Program-made: the position numbers and the translations under genes
From: Nitrosomonas aestuarii
Lineage (GTDB): Bacteria > Pseudomonadota > Gammaproteobacteria > Burkholderiales > Nitrosomonadaceae
Direction: 5' to 3'
Assembly: GCF_003046585.1 (NCBI RefSeq)
Contig: NZ_QAAE01000001.1
Location: 124,001-188,000, forward strand
Length of the DNA stretch: 64,000 nucleotides
The notes under the pieces: model-generated
The model's database searches: none
Told to the model about the DNA's origin: nothing
The model's input: only the letters and a program-made list of their open reading frames with translations
Part shown: positions 47,537 to 59,475 of the stretch, piece by piece
How positions within the stretch are numbered: position 1 is the stretch's first letter
Layout of the letters: each line of letters begins with the position of its first letter

Positions 47537-49120
47537 TTATTTGCCACGCCAGTGTACGGAATACAAATCATGGCGTCTGTCTTTCAGATTCTGTACTGTT
47601 CCGGCATTGCGTGCCGTACGCAGCGAATCCGGGCGTAAATCGGCAATGGCAATTGTTTCCACATTCGGCGTGGTATCAGCTGCGATGCCGTCTCGATCGA
47701 ATGGAAAGTCGCAAGGCGTCAGAATGCAGCTTTGTGCGTATTGAACGTCCATATTCGCTACATTGGGCAGGTTGCCTACATTGCCGGACATAATCACATA
47801 GACCTGATTTTCCACAGCGCGCGCCTGACTGCAATACCGTACCCGTAAATACCCCTGGCGTACAGCCGTGCAGAATGGCACAAAAATCATATAAACCCCT
47901 TGGTCTGCAAGGTGTCTCGACAGCTCCGGAAATTCGGCATCGTAGCAAATTAAAACTCCGATAGGGCCGCAGTCCGTTTCTATGGCATTCAGCGTGTCGC
48001 CGCCTTCGATATTCCACCAGTAGACTTCATCGGGTGTAGGGTGAATTTTAGGCTGTTTATGGATGGAACCGTCACGCAGAAATATATAAGAGATATTTTC
48101 CACCCGTCCTGAAGACATATGCGTAGGATGCGTCCCACCGATAATGTTGACATTGTAGCGCAAAGCCATATCACGCATAGCTTTGGTAAAACGATCTGTA
48201 TATTTGGTCAGTGCTTCAATTGATTCTGCTGGTGACAGGTGTTGATCCTCGATGGACAGTAATTGCAGTGTAAAAAGTTCAGGAAAAACGACAAAGTCAC
48301 CATTGTAGTCGGCGATCACATCTACAAAATATTCCACAAAACTGGTGAATTCTTCAAACGAATTTACTTTCCGCATCTTATATTGAACGGTGCCAACGCG
48401 GACTGTTTCCTGGACCCGGCCACCAAAATTCTTGTTGCGCTTTATTTCTGATTCTTCCGGCACACTGGGATTGCGCCAGATAAGATGCACGCCATAACCC
48501 AATGATTCGGTATCTGCAGGCAGGTAATTTTTGATGACACCCAAGACCTCGAAATTATTGCGCAATTGGAACGACAGTACCTGATCGCGCAGCTTTTTCT
48601 CTACGATTTGTTGCACATAATCTTCTACATCTGGATAGCGCTTGGCTTTTTTGGCATAACTGGGCAGTCTTCCAGCAAAAATTATGCCTTTCAAACCAAA
48701 TTGTTGACACAATTGTTTGCGGGCAATGTAAAACCGATGGCCTATACGATAACCCCGGAAATTTGGATCAACGCAGACTTCCATGCCATATAAATAGTCG
48801 CCTTCGGGATTATGTCGCGATGCATAACCATTACCGGTTATCTCAACCCAGGTATGTGACCTTAATGCAAGTTTGCCTGTAATACGAAAACTAGCACAGT
48901 AACCAACCAATTCCTGATCATAAACTGCGACTAACTGGCCTTCCGGGAAATTGTTAATCTGACCATTCAGAGCACCTTCCGAATAACTTGGAATGTTGGA
49001 GCCTTCATATACCTTATCAACCAGTGCTACCAGTGCAGGGACATCCTTCAATGATGCATTCCGGATCGTTAAACGCCCGGATTTTTTGATGATGGTCGAT
49101 TTTGAGGGGGTAGGCTTCAT
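47537..49120 (-). CDS. GNAT acetyltransferase - carbon-nitrogen hydrolase fusion
   Basis: 527 residues. Residues about 16-215 are a GNAT domain with the acetyl-CoA motif VDPNFRGYRIGHRFY. Residues about 240-520 are a nitrilase-fold amidase with the catalytic triad Glu281 (VVFPELFTLQ), Lys358 (HKQPKIHPTP) and Cys392 (VLICYDAEFPEL). No signal or membrane segment is seen. The two-domain fusion is a known architecture, widely annotated, but its substrate is undefined; it could acylate and then hydrolyse an amide. It is followed by the DUF1499 gene. Confidence 0.93.
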   Translation of the reverse strand: MKPTPSKSTIIKKSGRLTIRNASLKDVPALVALVDKVYEGSNIPSYSEGALNGQINNFPEGQLVAVYDQELVGYCASFRITGKLALRSHTWVEITGNGYASRHNPEGDYLYGMEVCVDPNFRGYRIGHRFYIARKQLCQQFGLKGIIFAGRLPSYAKKAKRYPDVEDYVQQIVEKKLRDQVLSFQLRNNFEVLGVIKNYLPADTESLGYGVHLIWRNPSVPEESEIKRNKNFGGRVQETVRVGTVQYKMRKVNSFEEFTSFVEYFVDVIADYNGDFVVFPELFTLQLLSIEDQHLSPAESIEALTKYTDRFTKAMRDMALRYNVNIIGGTHPTHMSSGRVENISYIFLRDGSIHKQPKIHPTPDEVYWWNIEGGDTLNAIETDCGPIGVLICYDAEFPELSRHLADQGVYMIFVPFCTAVRQGYLRVRYCSQARAVENQVYVIMSGNVGNLPNVANMDVQYAQSCILTPCDFPFDRDGIAADTTPNVETIAIADLRPDSLRTARNAGTVQNLKDRRHDLYSVHWRGK

Positions 49121-49135
49121 CTTAAAATAAACGCG

Positions 49136-49735
49136 TTATTTTGATCTGCGTTGAAGCTGCCAATAGATGACAACACCAATTGTGCAAGCGACAAAGAGGG
49201 TAACAATAATATCACGCAGATATTCTTTGATCAGCGCTTCATTTTCACCGATAAAATATCCCAGTAAAGTCAAAATGATGACCCAAATGCCTGCGCCGAG
49301 ACTCGTGTAAAAACAGAACATGGGTAGATTCATGCGTGCCAGACCGGCCGGAATGGAAATATATTGACGTACCATCGGTATCAGGCGGCCGGTGAAAGTG
49401 GAAATGTGGCCATGACGGTGGAAAAAAACCTCCATTTTTTGTAAATGGACCTCATTGAACATGACATATTTTCCATAATGCAGTAAAAACGGTCGTCCAA
49501 GCCATACCGCCAGATAATAATTAATCAACGCACCCAACAGGCTGCCGAAAATGCCGCAGAGGACTACGATGATAATTTGCATCTCACCCTTTGAGGCGAG
49601 GTATCCGGCGGGAACCATGATCACTTCGCTTGGAAAAGGCACGAAGCTGGATTCAAGCAGCATAAGGAGAAAAATTCCCGGGTAGCCCAGGCTACCGATA
49701 GTATTGACAATCCATTCAATAATTTCCGCGATCAA
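49136..49735 (-). CDS. DedA-family membrane protein
   Basis: 199 residues, four to five hydrophobic segments. Family motifs: [21 protein letters not shown], then [20 protein letters not shown] with the conserved Arg and Gly-Arg. DedA proteins are inner-membrane transporters or lipid flippases (undecaprenyl phosphate recycling in some members) needed for envelope integrity. It is 15 bases upstream of the GNAT-nitrilase gene. Confidence 0.93.
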   Translation of the reverse strand: MIAEIIEWIVNTIGSLGYPGIFLLMLLESSFVPFPSEVIMVPAGYLASKGEMQIIIVVLCGIFGSLLGALINYYLAVWLGRPFLLHYGKYVMFNEVHLQKMEVFFHRHGHISTFTGRLIPMVRQYISIPAGLARMNLPMFCFYTSLGAGIWVIILTLLGYFIGENEALIKEYLRDIIVTLFVACTIGVVIYWQLQRRSK

Positions 49736-49769
49736 ACCTGTCTGCCCTGTAGTATGTAATTACAGCTGT

Positions 49770-50708
49770 TTAGACAACGGCACCATCGTTTTCGGGTTTT
49801 TTCTCCTCCAGTTTCACCAGATCTTCACGTTTAACGCCCAGCAATATCAATATTGGGCTGGCAACCATGATGGAAGAATAAATGCCAAACCAGATGCCTA
49901 TGGTTAATGCAAGTGCAAAATAAAATAACACTTCGCCGCCGAATAATAGCATGGAAATCACGACCATCTGAGTGCTGCCGTGAGTCATTATCGTACGTGC
50001 CATGGTGCGTGTTATCGCATTATTGATGACTTTTTCTACAGATACTTTACGCAACTTGCGGAAGTTTTCGCGAATTCGGTCAAAGATAACTACCGATTCA
50101 TTCACTGAATAACCCAGTATAGCCAATACTGCAGCCAGTACCGTCAACGAAAATTCCCACTGAAAGAATGCAAAAAAACCCAGAATAATGATCACGTCGT
50201 GCAGATTGGCGATGATGCCGGCTATGCCGAATTTCCACTCAAAACGCACCGCCAGGTAGGCAACAATGCCGAGTGAAACAAATAACAAGGCAAGTGCGCC
50301 ATTTTCCAATAATTCCTTACCGACTTGAGGGCCGACAAACTCGACACGGCGCATTTCAACTGTATCGTCCGCCTGGCGTAATGCTTCCAGTACCGTTTCA
50401 GATAACTGCGCACTGGAGTATTCCGGCATTACCGGCAGCCGAATCATCACATCGCGTGAAGTACCGAAATTCTGCACAGTTACATCAGTCATATTCAAAC
50501 CAGCCAGAACATCTCTGATTTTATTTAAATCAGCTGTCTGTTCATAACTGATTTCAAGAACCGTTCCACCTGTAAAATCAACACCTAAATTCAGTCCTCT
50601 TGTGGCAATAAAAAAGACGGAGAGAATAAAAGTAACAAGTGAGATCACAGCCGCAGTCCGTTTCCAGCTCATGAAGGAGATGTCACGGCTAAATCTAAAA
50701 AATTCCAT
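49770..50708 (-). CDS. secF: Protein translocase subunit SecF
   Basis: 312 residues. Six transmembrane segments, the family motif LGVDFTGGTVLEISYEQT in the periplasmic loop and SVNESVVIFDRIRENFRKL near TM5. SecF with SecD uses the proton gradient to complete export through SecYEG. It is 45 bases downstream of secD. The C-terminal tail is charged (VKLEEKKPENDGAVV). Confidence 0.97.
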   Translation of the reverse strand: MEFFRFSRDISFMSWKRTAAVISLVTFILSVFFIATRGLNLGVDFTGGTVLEISYEQTADLNKIRDVLAGLNMTDVTVQNFGTSRDVMIRLPVMPEYSSAQLSETVLEALRQADDTVEMRRVEFVGPQVGKELLENGALALLFVSLGIVAYLAVRFEWKFGIAGIIANLHDVIIILGFFAFFQWEFSLTVLAAVLAILGYSVNESVVIFDRIRENFRKLRKVSVEKVINNAITRTMARTIMTHGSTQMVVISMLLFGGEVLFYFALALTIGIWFGIYSSIMVASPILILLGVKREDLVKLEEKKPENDGAVV

Positions 50709-50753
50709 TGTAAATTCCTTTGCTATATCCTTGGATGGGTTCTTTCGGACAAA

Positions 50754-52862
50754 TTATTTTTTCTTTAATTTCCGAGCGGCCGTTTTTCGTTTGTTTCGTG
50801 CGCTAACTGATGTTTTTTTTGGTGGAGCCGTTGATTCGGACTGGGTGTTTTCACCTGCTGCCGGTTGGCTTTTCTCCTGAAACGCCTCTGCTTCCGTGAC
50901 TACAGGTTGCGTGGTTCTTTTCCCTGTTTTTTCCTCAATTTCGGGTTCGTTTGCATCAGATGCATTATTTTCAGATGAAGCATCTGATGGATTGGTAATT
51001 TCGTATCTAAATTGCTTACGGGCACTTTCATTTTCCGGAATCCAGATTTTTCCAATAGGGACAACATCCAGTCTGCGGCGGCTGCCATACATGAAATTAA
51101 CCATACCCCGTGATACAAAGATCGCCGTAAATACTGAGGTCAGAATGCCCAGACAGAGCACTACGGCAAAACCTTTAACCGGTCCCGATCCAAAAGCAAA
51201 AAGTGCAATACCGGCAATGAGCGTGGTGATATTCGAATCCAAAATTGTGCCGGTTGCACGTTCATAACCGGCATTGATGGCAAGCTGCGGTGAAATGCCG
51301 GCACGCAGCTCGTCCCGTATTCGCTCATTAATCAGTACATTAGCATCAATCGCCATGCCGACAGTCAGTGCCAGCGCAGCCATGCCGGGCAACGTTAAAG
51401 TTGCCTGTAAAATAGACAATAAACCCACCAGCAACAGCAAGTTCAAGCTGAGCGTGAGTACCGAAATCACACCGAACGACATATAGTAGATCGCGATGAA
51501 AATGGAGACGGCCAAGAAACCATATAGGGTCGAATTAAATCCCCTGGCAATATTATCGGCTCCGAGGCTTGGACCGACAGTACGTTCTTCGATAATATCC
51601 ATCGGTGCGGCCAATGCGCCTGCGCGCAATAGCAATGCTACATCACGTGCTTCAATGGTGCTCATGCGACCACTGATCTGCACGCGTCCGCCGCCGATTT
51701 CTTCGCGAATCACAGGTGCGGTGACGACTTCGGTCTGGTTGCGTTCAATCAACAGAATCGCCATACGCCTGCCTACATTTTCGCGTGTCAGTTTCTTAAA
51801 TATTTGTGAGCCACTATTATCCAGCCTGATATGCACTGCAGCTTGATTGTCTTCGTTAAAGCCGGGTTGTGCATCGGTAATACGTTCACCGGTTAACAAA
51901 ACCTGTTTTTTGACCAGTAACGGGCCACCGCCCCGTTCTTCGTACAGCTCGGTTCCAAATGGTATCTGACCTTGCAGGGCGGCATCCAGATCGCGTTCAT
52001 CATCAACCATACGGATTTCAAGTGTCGCTGTGCGTCCGAGGATTTCTTTCGCTTTGGCCGTATCCTGCACACCGGGCAACTGCACAATTACGCGGTCTGC
52101 GCCGGCTTTTTGAATAATCGGCTCAGCCACACCGAGTTCATTGACACGGTTACGCAATGTCGTAATGTTTTGTTGAACCGTGGAATCCTGCATCTGGATC
52201 AGCGTATCAGGTTTGATAGATGCAATCAGATGAAAACGATTATTTGACTGTTCTTCTTTAAATTGAAGATCTTCATAATCAGTTCTTAACTCGCTTAAAG
52301 CTTGTGTGCGTGATTCGGCATCGCGAAATTTGATGGTAAGTGTTTCTCCGAGTTTTTCAACCCCTGCATAGGGAATTCTTTTTTCACGCAGTGTGCTGCG
52401 GATATCCGAGCTATGGCGATCCAGCGATTTGCTGACAGCACCTTCCATATCGACTTCGAGCATGAAATGTACGCCGCCACGCAAGTCAAGCCCCAGGTAC
52501 ATGGGCAATGCGCCCAGATCAGTCAGCCATTGCGGAGAATTAGGCAGCAGGTTAAGTGCGACCATATGTTCGTCACCCAACGTTGATTGCAACAGGTCTT
52601 TTGCTTTGATCTGTGTGTCGGTATCTTCAAAACGTACCTTGATGCTGCCTTCTTCCAGAATAAGACCGTCGCTGGTGATTTTCGCCTTCTCCAGGATGTC
52701 TTCAACCCGTTGCAGCAAGCTGGTATCAGCTTGGGTTGTCATTCTGAGTGGAGAAATCTGTACAGCGGGCGATTCACCAAAAAAATTCGGCAGGGTGTAG
52801 AGCAGTCCAAGTAATAAGGAAACCGCAATAATCAGGTATTTCCAAAGCGCGTAGCGGTTCAT
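50754..52862 (-). CDS. secD: Protein translocase subunit SecD with basic C-terminal extension
   Basis: 702 residues, about 85 longer than E. coli SecD. N-terminal TM, the large P1 head (GLDLRGGVHFMLEVDM, ADRVIVQLPGVQDTAKAKEI) and the six-helix core (TVGMAIDANVLINERIRDEL) are normal. After the last core segment the chain continues with an acidic stretch (ASSENNASDANEPEIEEK) and ends in a very basic tail (SARNKRKTAARKLKKK). The extension is cytoplasmic and could touch ribosomes or lipid headgroups. It precedes secF, with yajC upstream. Confidence 0.96.
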   Translation of the reverse strand: MNRYALWKYLIIAVSLLLGLLYTLPNFFGESPAVQISPLRMTTQADTSLLQRVEDILEKAKITSDGLILEEGSIKVRFEDTDTQIKAKDLLQSTLGDEHMVALNLLPNSPQWLTDLGALPMYLGLDLRGGVHFMLEVDMEGAVSKSLDRHSSDIRSTLREKRIPYAGVEKLGETLTIKFRDAESRTQALSELRTDYEDLQFKEEQSNNRFHLIASIKPDTLIQMQDSTVQQNITTLRNRVNELGVAEPIIQKAGADRVIVQLPGVQDTAKAKEILGRTATLEIRMVDDERDLDAALQGQIPFGTELYEERGGGPLLVKKQVLLTGERITDAQPGFNEDNQAAVHIRLDNSGSQIFKKLTRENVGRRMAILLIERNQTEVVTAPVIREEIGGGRVQISGRMSTIEARDVALLLRAGALAAPMDIIEERTVGPSLGADNIARGFNSTLYGFLAVSIFIAIYYMSFGVISVLTLSLNLLLLVGLLSILQATLTLPGMAALALTVGMAIDANVLINERIRDELRAGISPQLAINAGYERATGTILDSNITTLIAGIALFAFGSGPVKGFAVVLCLGILTSVFTAIFVSRGMVNFMYGSRRRLDVVPIGKIWIPENESARKQFRYEITNPSDASSENNASDANEPEIEEKTGKRTTQPVVTEAEAFQEKSQPAAGENTQSESTAPPKKTSVSARNKRKTAARKLKKK

Positions 52863-52951
52863 GACTATTCAGTAAATAATTTGAAAAAAAGAAAAAAATC
52901 AGAAGGTGACTGTATTGAATGTGCTTTAATCACTATTTGCAGTTTTATGTA

Positions 52952-53434
52952 TTAATTTTTGTCACCTGATTTGGCGCTGTCATCCGTGTCACCATTCGCT
53001 GTAGTGTCCGAGGTGGTATCCTTGTTTTCAGTACTTTTATTTTCCTGAGCAGGCGTAGAAACCGATTTGGCAGGTTTGTTTTTCGGCTGTCTGATGTTTT
53101 TGGAAGGTTCGATGCTTTTTAGCGTGCCTTTTGGCAGCAGCGTTTGAACGGAAGATTTAAGTACGATCACTTCATGGCTGGGTGCAATTTCAACAACCAC
53201 ATAGCTTTCGCTGACGTTGAGGATTAAACCCAGAATGCCGCCGTTGGTAATCACCTCGTCACCTCTCTGAAGGTTTTCGACCATTTGTTTATGTTCTTTT
53301 GCGCGTCTGGCTTGCGGCCGAATCAACAAGAGCCAGAAAATAACAAAAATACCTATTAACAAAATGAGATTCGCCCATCCTGCTTCAGCTTGTCCAGATC
53401 CGGCGGCTTGTGCGTATGCATCACTAATCAGCAT
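52952..53434 (-). CDS. yajC: Preprotein translocase accessory subunit YajC
   Basis: 160 residues from MLISDAYAQAAGSGQ at 53434, with GGAG 8 bases upstream; an in-frame start 12 codons earlier lacks one. One TM helix (LILLIGIFVIFWLLLIRPQA) is followed by the conserved RRAKEHKQMVENLQRGDEV and TNGGILG. The C-terminal 50 residues are polar (Thr/Asp/Lys-rich), longer than in E. coli YajC. It lies between tgt and secD, the classic order. Confidence 0.95.
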   Translation of the reverse strand: MLISDAYAQAAGSGQAEAGWANLILLIGIFVIFWLLLIRPQARRAKEHKQMVENLQRGDEVITNGGILGLILNVSESYVVVEIAPSHEVIVLKSSVQTLLPKGTLKSIEPSKNIRQPKNKPAKSVSTPAQENKSTENKDTTSDTTANGDTDDSAKSGDKN

Positions 53435-53492
53435 GATATTTCTCCAGGAACGATTAATTAAAAAGTGCACATATTAGCATGATGCGGCCATA

Positions 53493-55618
<2,126 letters not shown>

Positions 55619-55871
55619 GTGACTTGGCGCGAGTATGCAGTCTTTGGGAGCAGTCTCATAGTTGTCTGGCCTGTTAGAAGGCTCTTGGAGTGAAACACCT
55701 AAGCTAATAAATTGGGAAGTTCAATCAGAATTTTCCAGGAAATACATCAAAAAAGGTGAAATTATATACTGTCGCTGCTAATTTTTACGATGCAACTTGC
55801 TGTGATAGATAAATTCAGTGATAATTGCTTTTTTTCGTACCATGAAACAAGGGTACAGCCAGAGTCAGCTT

Positions 55872-55958
55872 GCCGAGGTGGCGGAATTGGTAGACGCACG
55901 GGATTCAAAATCCCGCGATGGTGACATCATGGGGGTTCGATTCCCCCCCTCGGCACCA
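55872..55958 (+). tRNA. tRNA-Leu (anticodon CAA)
   Basis: 87 bases with a 7-bp acceptor stem (GCCGAGG / CCTCGGC), a class II long variable arm, anticodon stem CGGGA / TCCCG around the loop TTCAAAA (anticodon CAA), T loop GTTCGAT, and encoded CCA at 55956-55958. Its 3' end is duplicated at 63736-63773, showing that it is the attachment site of an integrative element. Confidence 0.96.
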
Positions 55959-55982
55959 ACAGGGACTTTCAGAAAGTCTCAC
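55945..55982 (+). repeat. Left attachment repeat (attL)
   Basis: CCCCC at the tRNA T-arm through CACCAACAGGGACTTTCAG and on to TCTCAC recurs at 63736-63773 with one mismatch. It contains the palindrome GACTTTCAGAAAGTC. Weaker similarity continues for about 130 more bases up to the integrase start. Confidence 0.9.
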
Positions 55983-56122
55983 TTCACATCAAGTTCATTG
56001 TATTTATTCAGTTTTATTTAAATTGTTTGTGTCAGAAGATTGCATAACATCTTTTGATATACCGACAAATAGTTGGTGCTTTTGATGGTACTTTTAGATA
56101 CCAGCAAGCGAGGTGCCAACAA

Positions 56123-57230
56123 ATGCTTACCGATATTACGGTACGTCAAGCCAAATCAAGGGACAAACCCTATAAAATCAGTGACAGTGGCGGGTTGTAT
56201 TTGCTGATTAAACCTACTGGCAAATATTGGCGTATGAATTACCGCTTTGCAGGTAAGCAAAAAACGCTTGCAATCGGTGTCTATCCAACGGTGTCATTGG
56301 TTGAAGCCAGAAAAAAGCGTGATACAGCAAAAGAACACCTCGCAAACGATACCGATCCAGCTTTAATCAAAGCAATCAACAAAAAAGCAAAACTTCATGC
56401 CGCTGAAAACACTTTCAAAGCCATAGCGCTTGAATGGCACACAAAACATATCCATACCTGGGCAGCTTCCACCGCGCATAATATCAAGCGCTATCTTGAA
56501 AAAGATATTTTTCCCTGGTTGGGTAATCGTCTTATCAAAGATGTAACCGCACCGTTGCCGTGAATATGCCGGGCGGGTGTTCAGGTATGCTGTGGCAACC
56601 GGACGCGCTGAACGCGATCCTGGCGGCGATTTAAGGGGCGCATTGACACCCGTCAAAGTAAAACATCATCCCAGTATTACCGATCCACAAGGGGTAGGGG
56701 CGTTACTGCGATCTATTCAAGGTTTCAGCGGCTCTTATATTACCAAATGCGCGTTACAACTTGCCCCGCTGGTATTTGTTCGACCGGGTGAGTTGCGTCA
56801 TGCTGAATGGCCGGAATTTAATTTTGATAAAAAAGAATGGCGCATACCTGGTCATAAAATGAAGATGAAAGAATTGCGTATTGTCCCGTTGTCACAACAG
56901 GCCGTTGCAATTATCCAATCCATACAACCGTTGACAGGCAGCGGAAAATATGTTTTCCCGAGTATACGCAGCAATTCACGCCCAATGTCTGAAAATACCG
57001 TTAATGCCGCATTACGGCGTTTAGGCTATACACAAGATGAAATGACCGGGCATGGTTTCCGCAGTATAGCCAATACACTGTTACATGAACATGGATGGCC
57101 GCAACAAGTCATAGAACGGCAATTAGCCCATGCCGAACGTAACAAGATTGCTGCGGCTTATAACTTCGCTGAGCAGCACTTGCCGAAGCGTAAGGAAATG
57201 ATGCAATGGTGGGCGGATTATTTGGGTTAA
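56123..57230 (+). pseudogene. int: P4-type tyrosine integrase, internal deletion with frameshift
   Basis: The first frame (from the ATG at 56123) gives the usual P4-integrase N-terminus: MLTDITVRQAK, DSGGLYLLIKPTGKYWRMNY, then the core-binding domain up to LIKDVTAPLP. It then stops at 56563. The catalytic part resumes in another frame from about 56567 (AGRVFRYAVATGRAERDP) and keeps the active-site region VRPGELRHAEW, HGFRSIANT and LAHAERNKIAAAYNF. About 25 family residues are missing at the junction and the frame is lost, so it is inactive unless supplied in trans. Confidence 0.88.
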
Positions 57231-57637
57231 CTGGCGATAAGTGCCAACGTGGTAACTTTTAGTAAAATTTGAATTGTGGCTTTAATTTAGATAATTATGA
57301 AAACTTGGAAAGAAATTCCATCGTGGTTTAAGCTTGATAATTATAATGGTTTGGCCAACTGTACAGCCAGAGATTGGTTAACCGAAATAGATATAAGATC
57401 AAATCATTACTATGATTTACAACTTTATGCAGGAAACGTAGTAGACACACGCTATCGGCTTGAAAACCAACAAGTTAAAGTATCCCAGCAACGAGTAAAA
57501 GCTGCATTAGATTTTTTTGATTCTATTAAAAGAGAACCCTTAATTACCCAAATACAAAGAGAGGATTTTCAGTCTGATGTGGTTCAATAGACCCGGACAC
57601 TCCAATTAAGAGAAAATATTCTTAACTGGAGGAAGAG

Positions 57638-57934
57638 ATGGTAACGAGGAAGCAATATACGAAGGAATTCAAATTAGACGCAATCAGTCTGGTTCAGGAT
57701 CAAGGATTTACGATAGCAGAAGCAGCCCGAAGCCTGGAAATTAACACCAACATGCTCAGACGATGGATCAAGGAGTTTCAGGCTGGTGATGATGGACAGG
57801 CATTCCGCGGCAATAGGAAGCTGACGCCGGAACAGGAAGAAATTAGGCGACTGAAATCCGAGGTCAGGCAACTCAAGCTGGAGAAACAAATTTTAAAGGA
57901 GGCAGCGGTCTTCTTTGCAGAAGAAACGAAGTAA
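57638..57934 (+). CDS. IS3-family transposase OrfA
   Basis: 98 residues with GGAGGAAG upstream. The helix-turn-helix (KQYTKEFKLDAISLVQDQGF, IAEAARSLEINTNMLRRWIK) is followed by a leucine-zipper segment (RRLKSEVRQLKLEKQILKEA). OrfA binds the IS ends; the complete transposase arises by frameshift into orfB. It appears intact. Confidence 0.93.
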   Translation: MVTRKQYTKEFKLDAISLVQDQGFTIAEAARSLEINTNMLRRWIKEFQAGDDGQAFRGNRKLTPEQEEIRRLKSEVRQLKLEKQILKEAAVFFAEETK

Positions 57935-57939
57935 AATAT

Positions 57940-58808
57940 TTGTTTATTGTCCAAAATAAGAAGACCTATCCGGTTGGCCTGATGTGCCGACTATTGGGTG
58001 TGAGTCGCAGCGCTTACTATGATTATGAGCATCGCCAGAGAAGTCAAACTGATGATTTCTGTCATAAGAAGCTGCTTGCAACAGTTCGAGAAATTGCGCA
58101 ATCGTGCCATTATACCTATGGCCACCGCAGAATGAAGACAGCGTTGAATGCGCTGGGTTATCCGGTCGGTTGCTGGAAAACACGAAGCTTGATGAGGGAA
58201 GCCGAAGCACAAGTGAAATACAGGAAGAAGTGCAAGGTAACAACGAATAGCAACCACAAGCAACCGGTATTTGAGAACAGGCTGAATCGGCAATTTGATG
58301 TTGCAAGACCCAATCAAGCCTATGTCAGCGACATTACGTACATTTGGACGTTGGAAGGCTGGCTGTATCTGGCTGTTGTCATTGATTTGTTTTCCAGAAA
58401 GGTGGTTGGCTGGAGCATGAGCGCAAGAATGAAAGCAAGGCTGGTGTGCGATGCATTGAGGATGGCCATCTGGCAGCGCCGGCCACAGGCTGGCTTGATT
58501 GTCCATTCGGATCGCGGTTCACAGTATGCCAGCAAGGCATACCGGAGATTATTGAAATCTCATGGCTATATCGGCAGCATGAGCCGTTTGGGGAACTGCT
58601 GGGATACTCAGTTGCTGAAAGCTTCTTTGGCAGTCTTAAACAGGAACGCTGCCAGTGGCGGCACAATCAAACCCGATACGCGGCGAAACAGGATATTTTG
58701 CAGTATATCGCTGTGTTTTATAATAGCTACAGGCTACATTCATACCTGGGATACAGAAGCCCTAATCAATATGAGGCAAAAGTAGAAAAAACGATGAAAG
58801 TCGCTTAA
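57940..58808 (+). pseudogene. IS3-family transposase OrfB, single-base frameshift
   Basis: It has the rve catalytic core: first Asp in AYVSDITYIW, second Asp in IVHSDRGSQYAS. At GNCWD (near 58607) one base is lost, so the conserved continuation SVAESFFGSLKQERCQWRHN with the catalytic Glu lies in a different frame, ending LGYRSPNQYEAK. The upstream frame runs on to 58785 as nonsense sequence. The element therefore cannot make a full transposase. Confidence 0.88.
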
Positions 58809-58912
58809 CTGGTGTGTCCGGTTTTAATTGACCAGGTCAGTCTGCCCTTGATAAAATTTTTCAAGATTTAGAAATAGAAAGAAAACAAGAGCATAAATTT
58901 GCTAGTGTTTGA

Positions 58913-59475
58913 TGTGGTTGCTGGGTAGGAGAGTTTTTCCTATGGTCGGATTTTTTTACACTTTCTTGAATAAATACATTAATTCTTTAACTAATTTTCA
59001 GACTAAATTAGTTTATGCCAATTTATGTATTTGATATATATGCAAATAAATTATTGTATATGACTGTGGCATAATTATTGCTTTGTACATAATGAAGTTT
59101 TATTATACAGATATCAACAAGGTACTCTCTGAACTTTCATCCATGCGGGTAATGCAAACCGCGTAAAAACGCTAGAAATTGAAAATTGAAATTTTAAACT
59201 TTAATTGCTAAACGAGTAAATTTAGCATACAAAAAGTGCCCAATAATAATATTCAGTTTGTTGAGTGAGTGTAGATAATTGTTAAATTGTACTGTTTACT
59301 TTTAAATCATTTTTTGTACAGTAGGGCAATTTGACGGTGCCTCTGAAATAGCAAAAATGATCTATTATTTAGTGTTCAGTCAACAAAATTGATGGTACTT
59401 TGCTCTTTAAAAAATAAAATACTTTCTAACTTAATAAGTTAATCTGTCTTTTTGGTTTCCCCCCTCTTTTCTTAT
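58913..59475. other. AT-rich non-coding stretch inside the island
   Basis: About 560 bases of very low GC, clearly lower than either flank. No gene, terminator or repeat array is seen. It may be the residue of deleted island genes. Confidence 0.45.

Larger units (their letters stand above)
57575..58839 (+). mobile_element. IS3-family insertion sequence (1265 bp)
   Basis: The ends begin TGATGTGGTTCAATAGACCC and, reverse-complemented, TGACCTGGTCAATTAAAACC, matching at about 19 of 27 positions and converging on CCGGACAC. Both start with TG, as expected for IS3-family ends. Flanking GTC (57572-57574 and 58840-58842) is a 3-bp target duplication. It carries orfA and a frameshifted orfB. Confidence 0.9.
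57297..58912 (+). pseudogene. Small unknown gene disrupted by an IS3-family element
   Basis: Removing the insertion at 57575-58839 and one copy of its GTC target duplication rejoins one frame of 115 residues: MKTWKEIPSWFKLDNYNGLA to REDFQSALDKIFQDLEIERK, ending at the TGA at 58910-58912. The whole region is AT-rich and follows the integrase, where many islands carry a small conserved protein. It resembles integrase-linked hypothetical families (perhaps DUF6387-like) but I cannot assign it. Confidence 0.75.
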
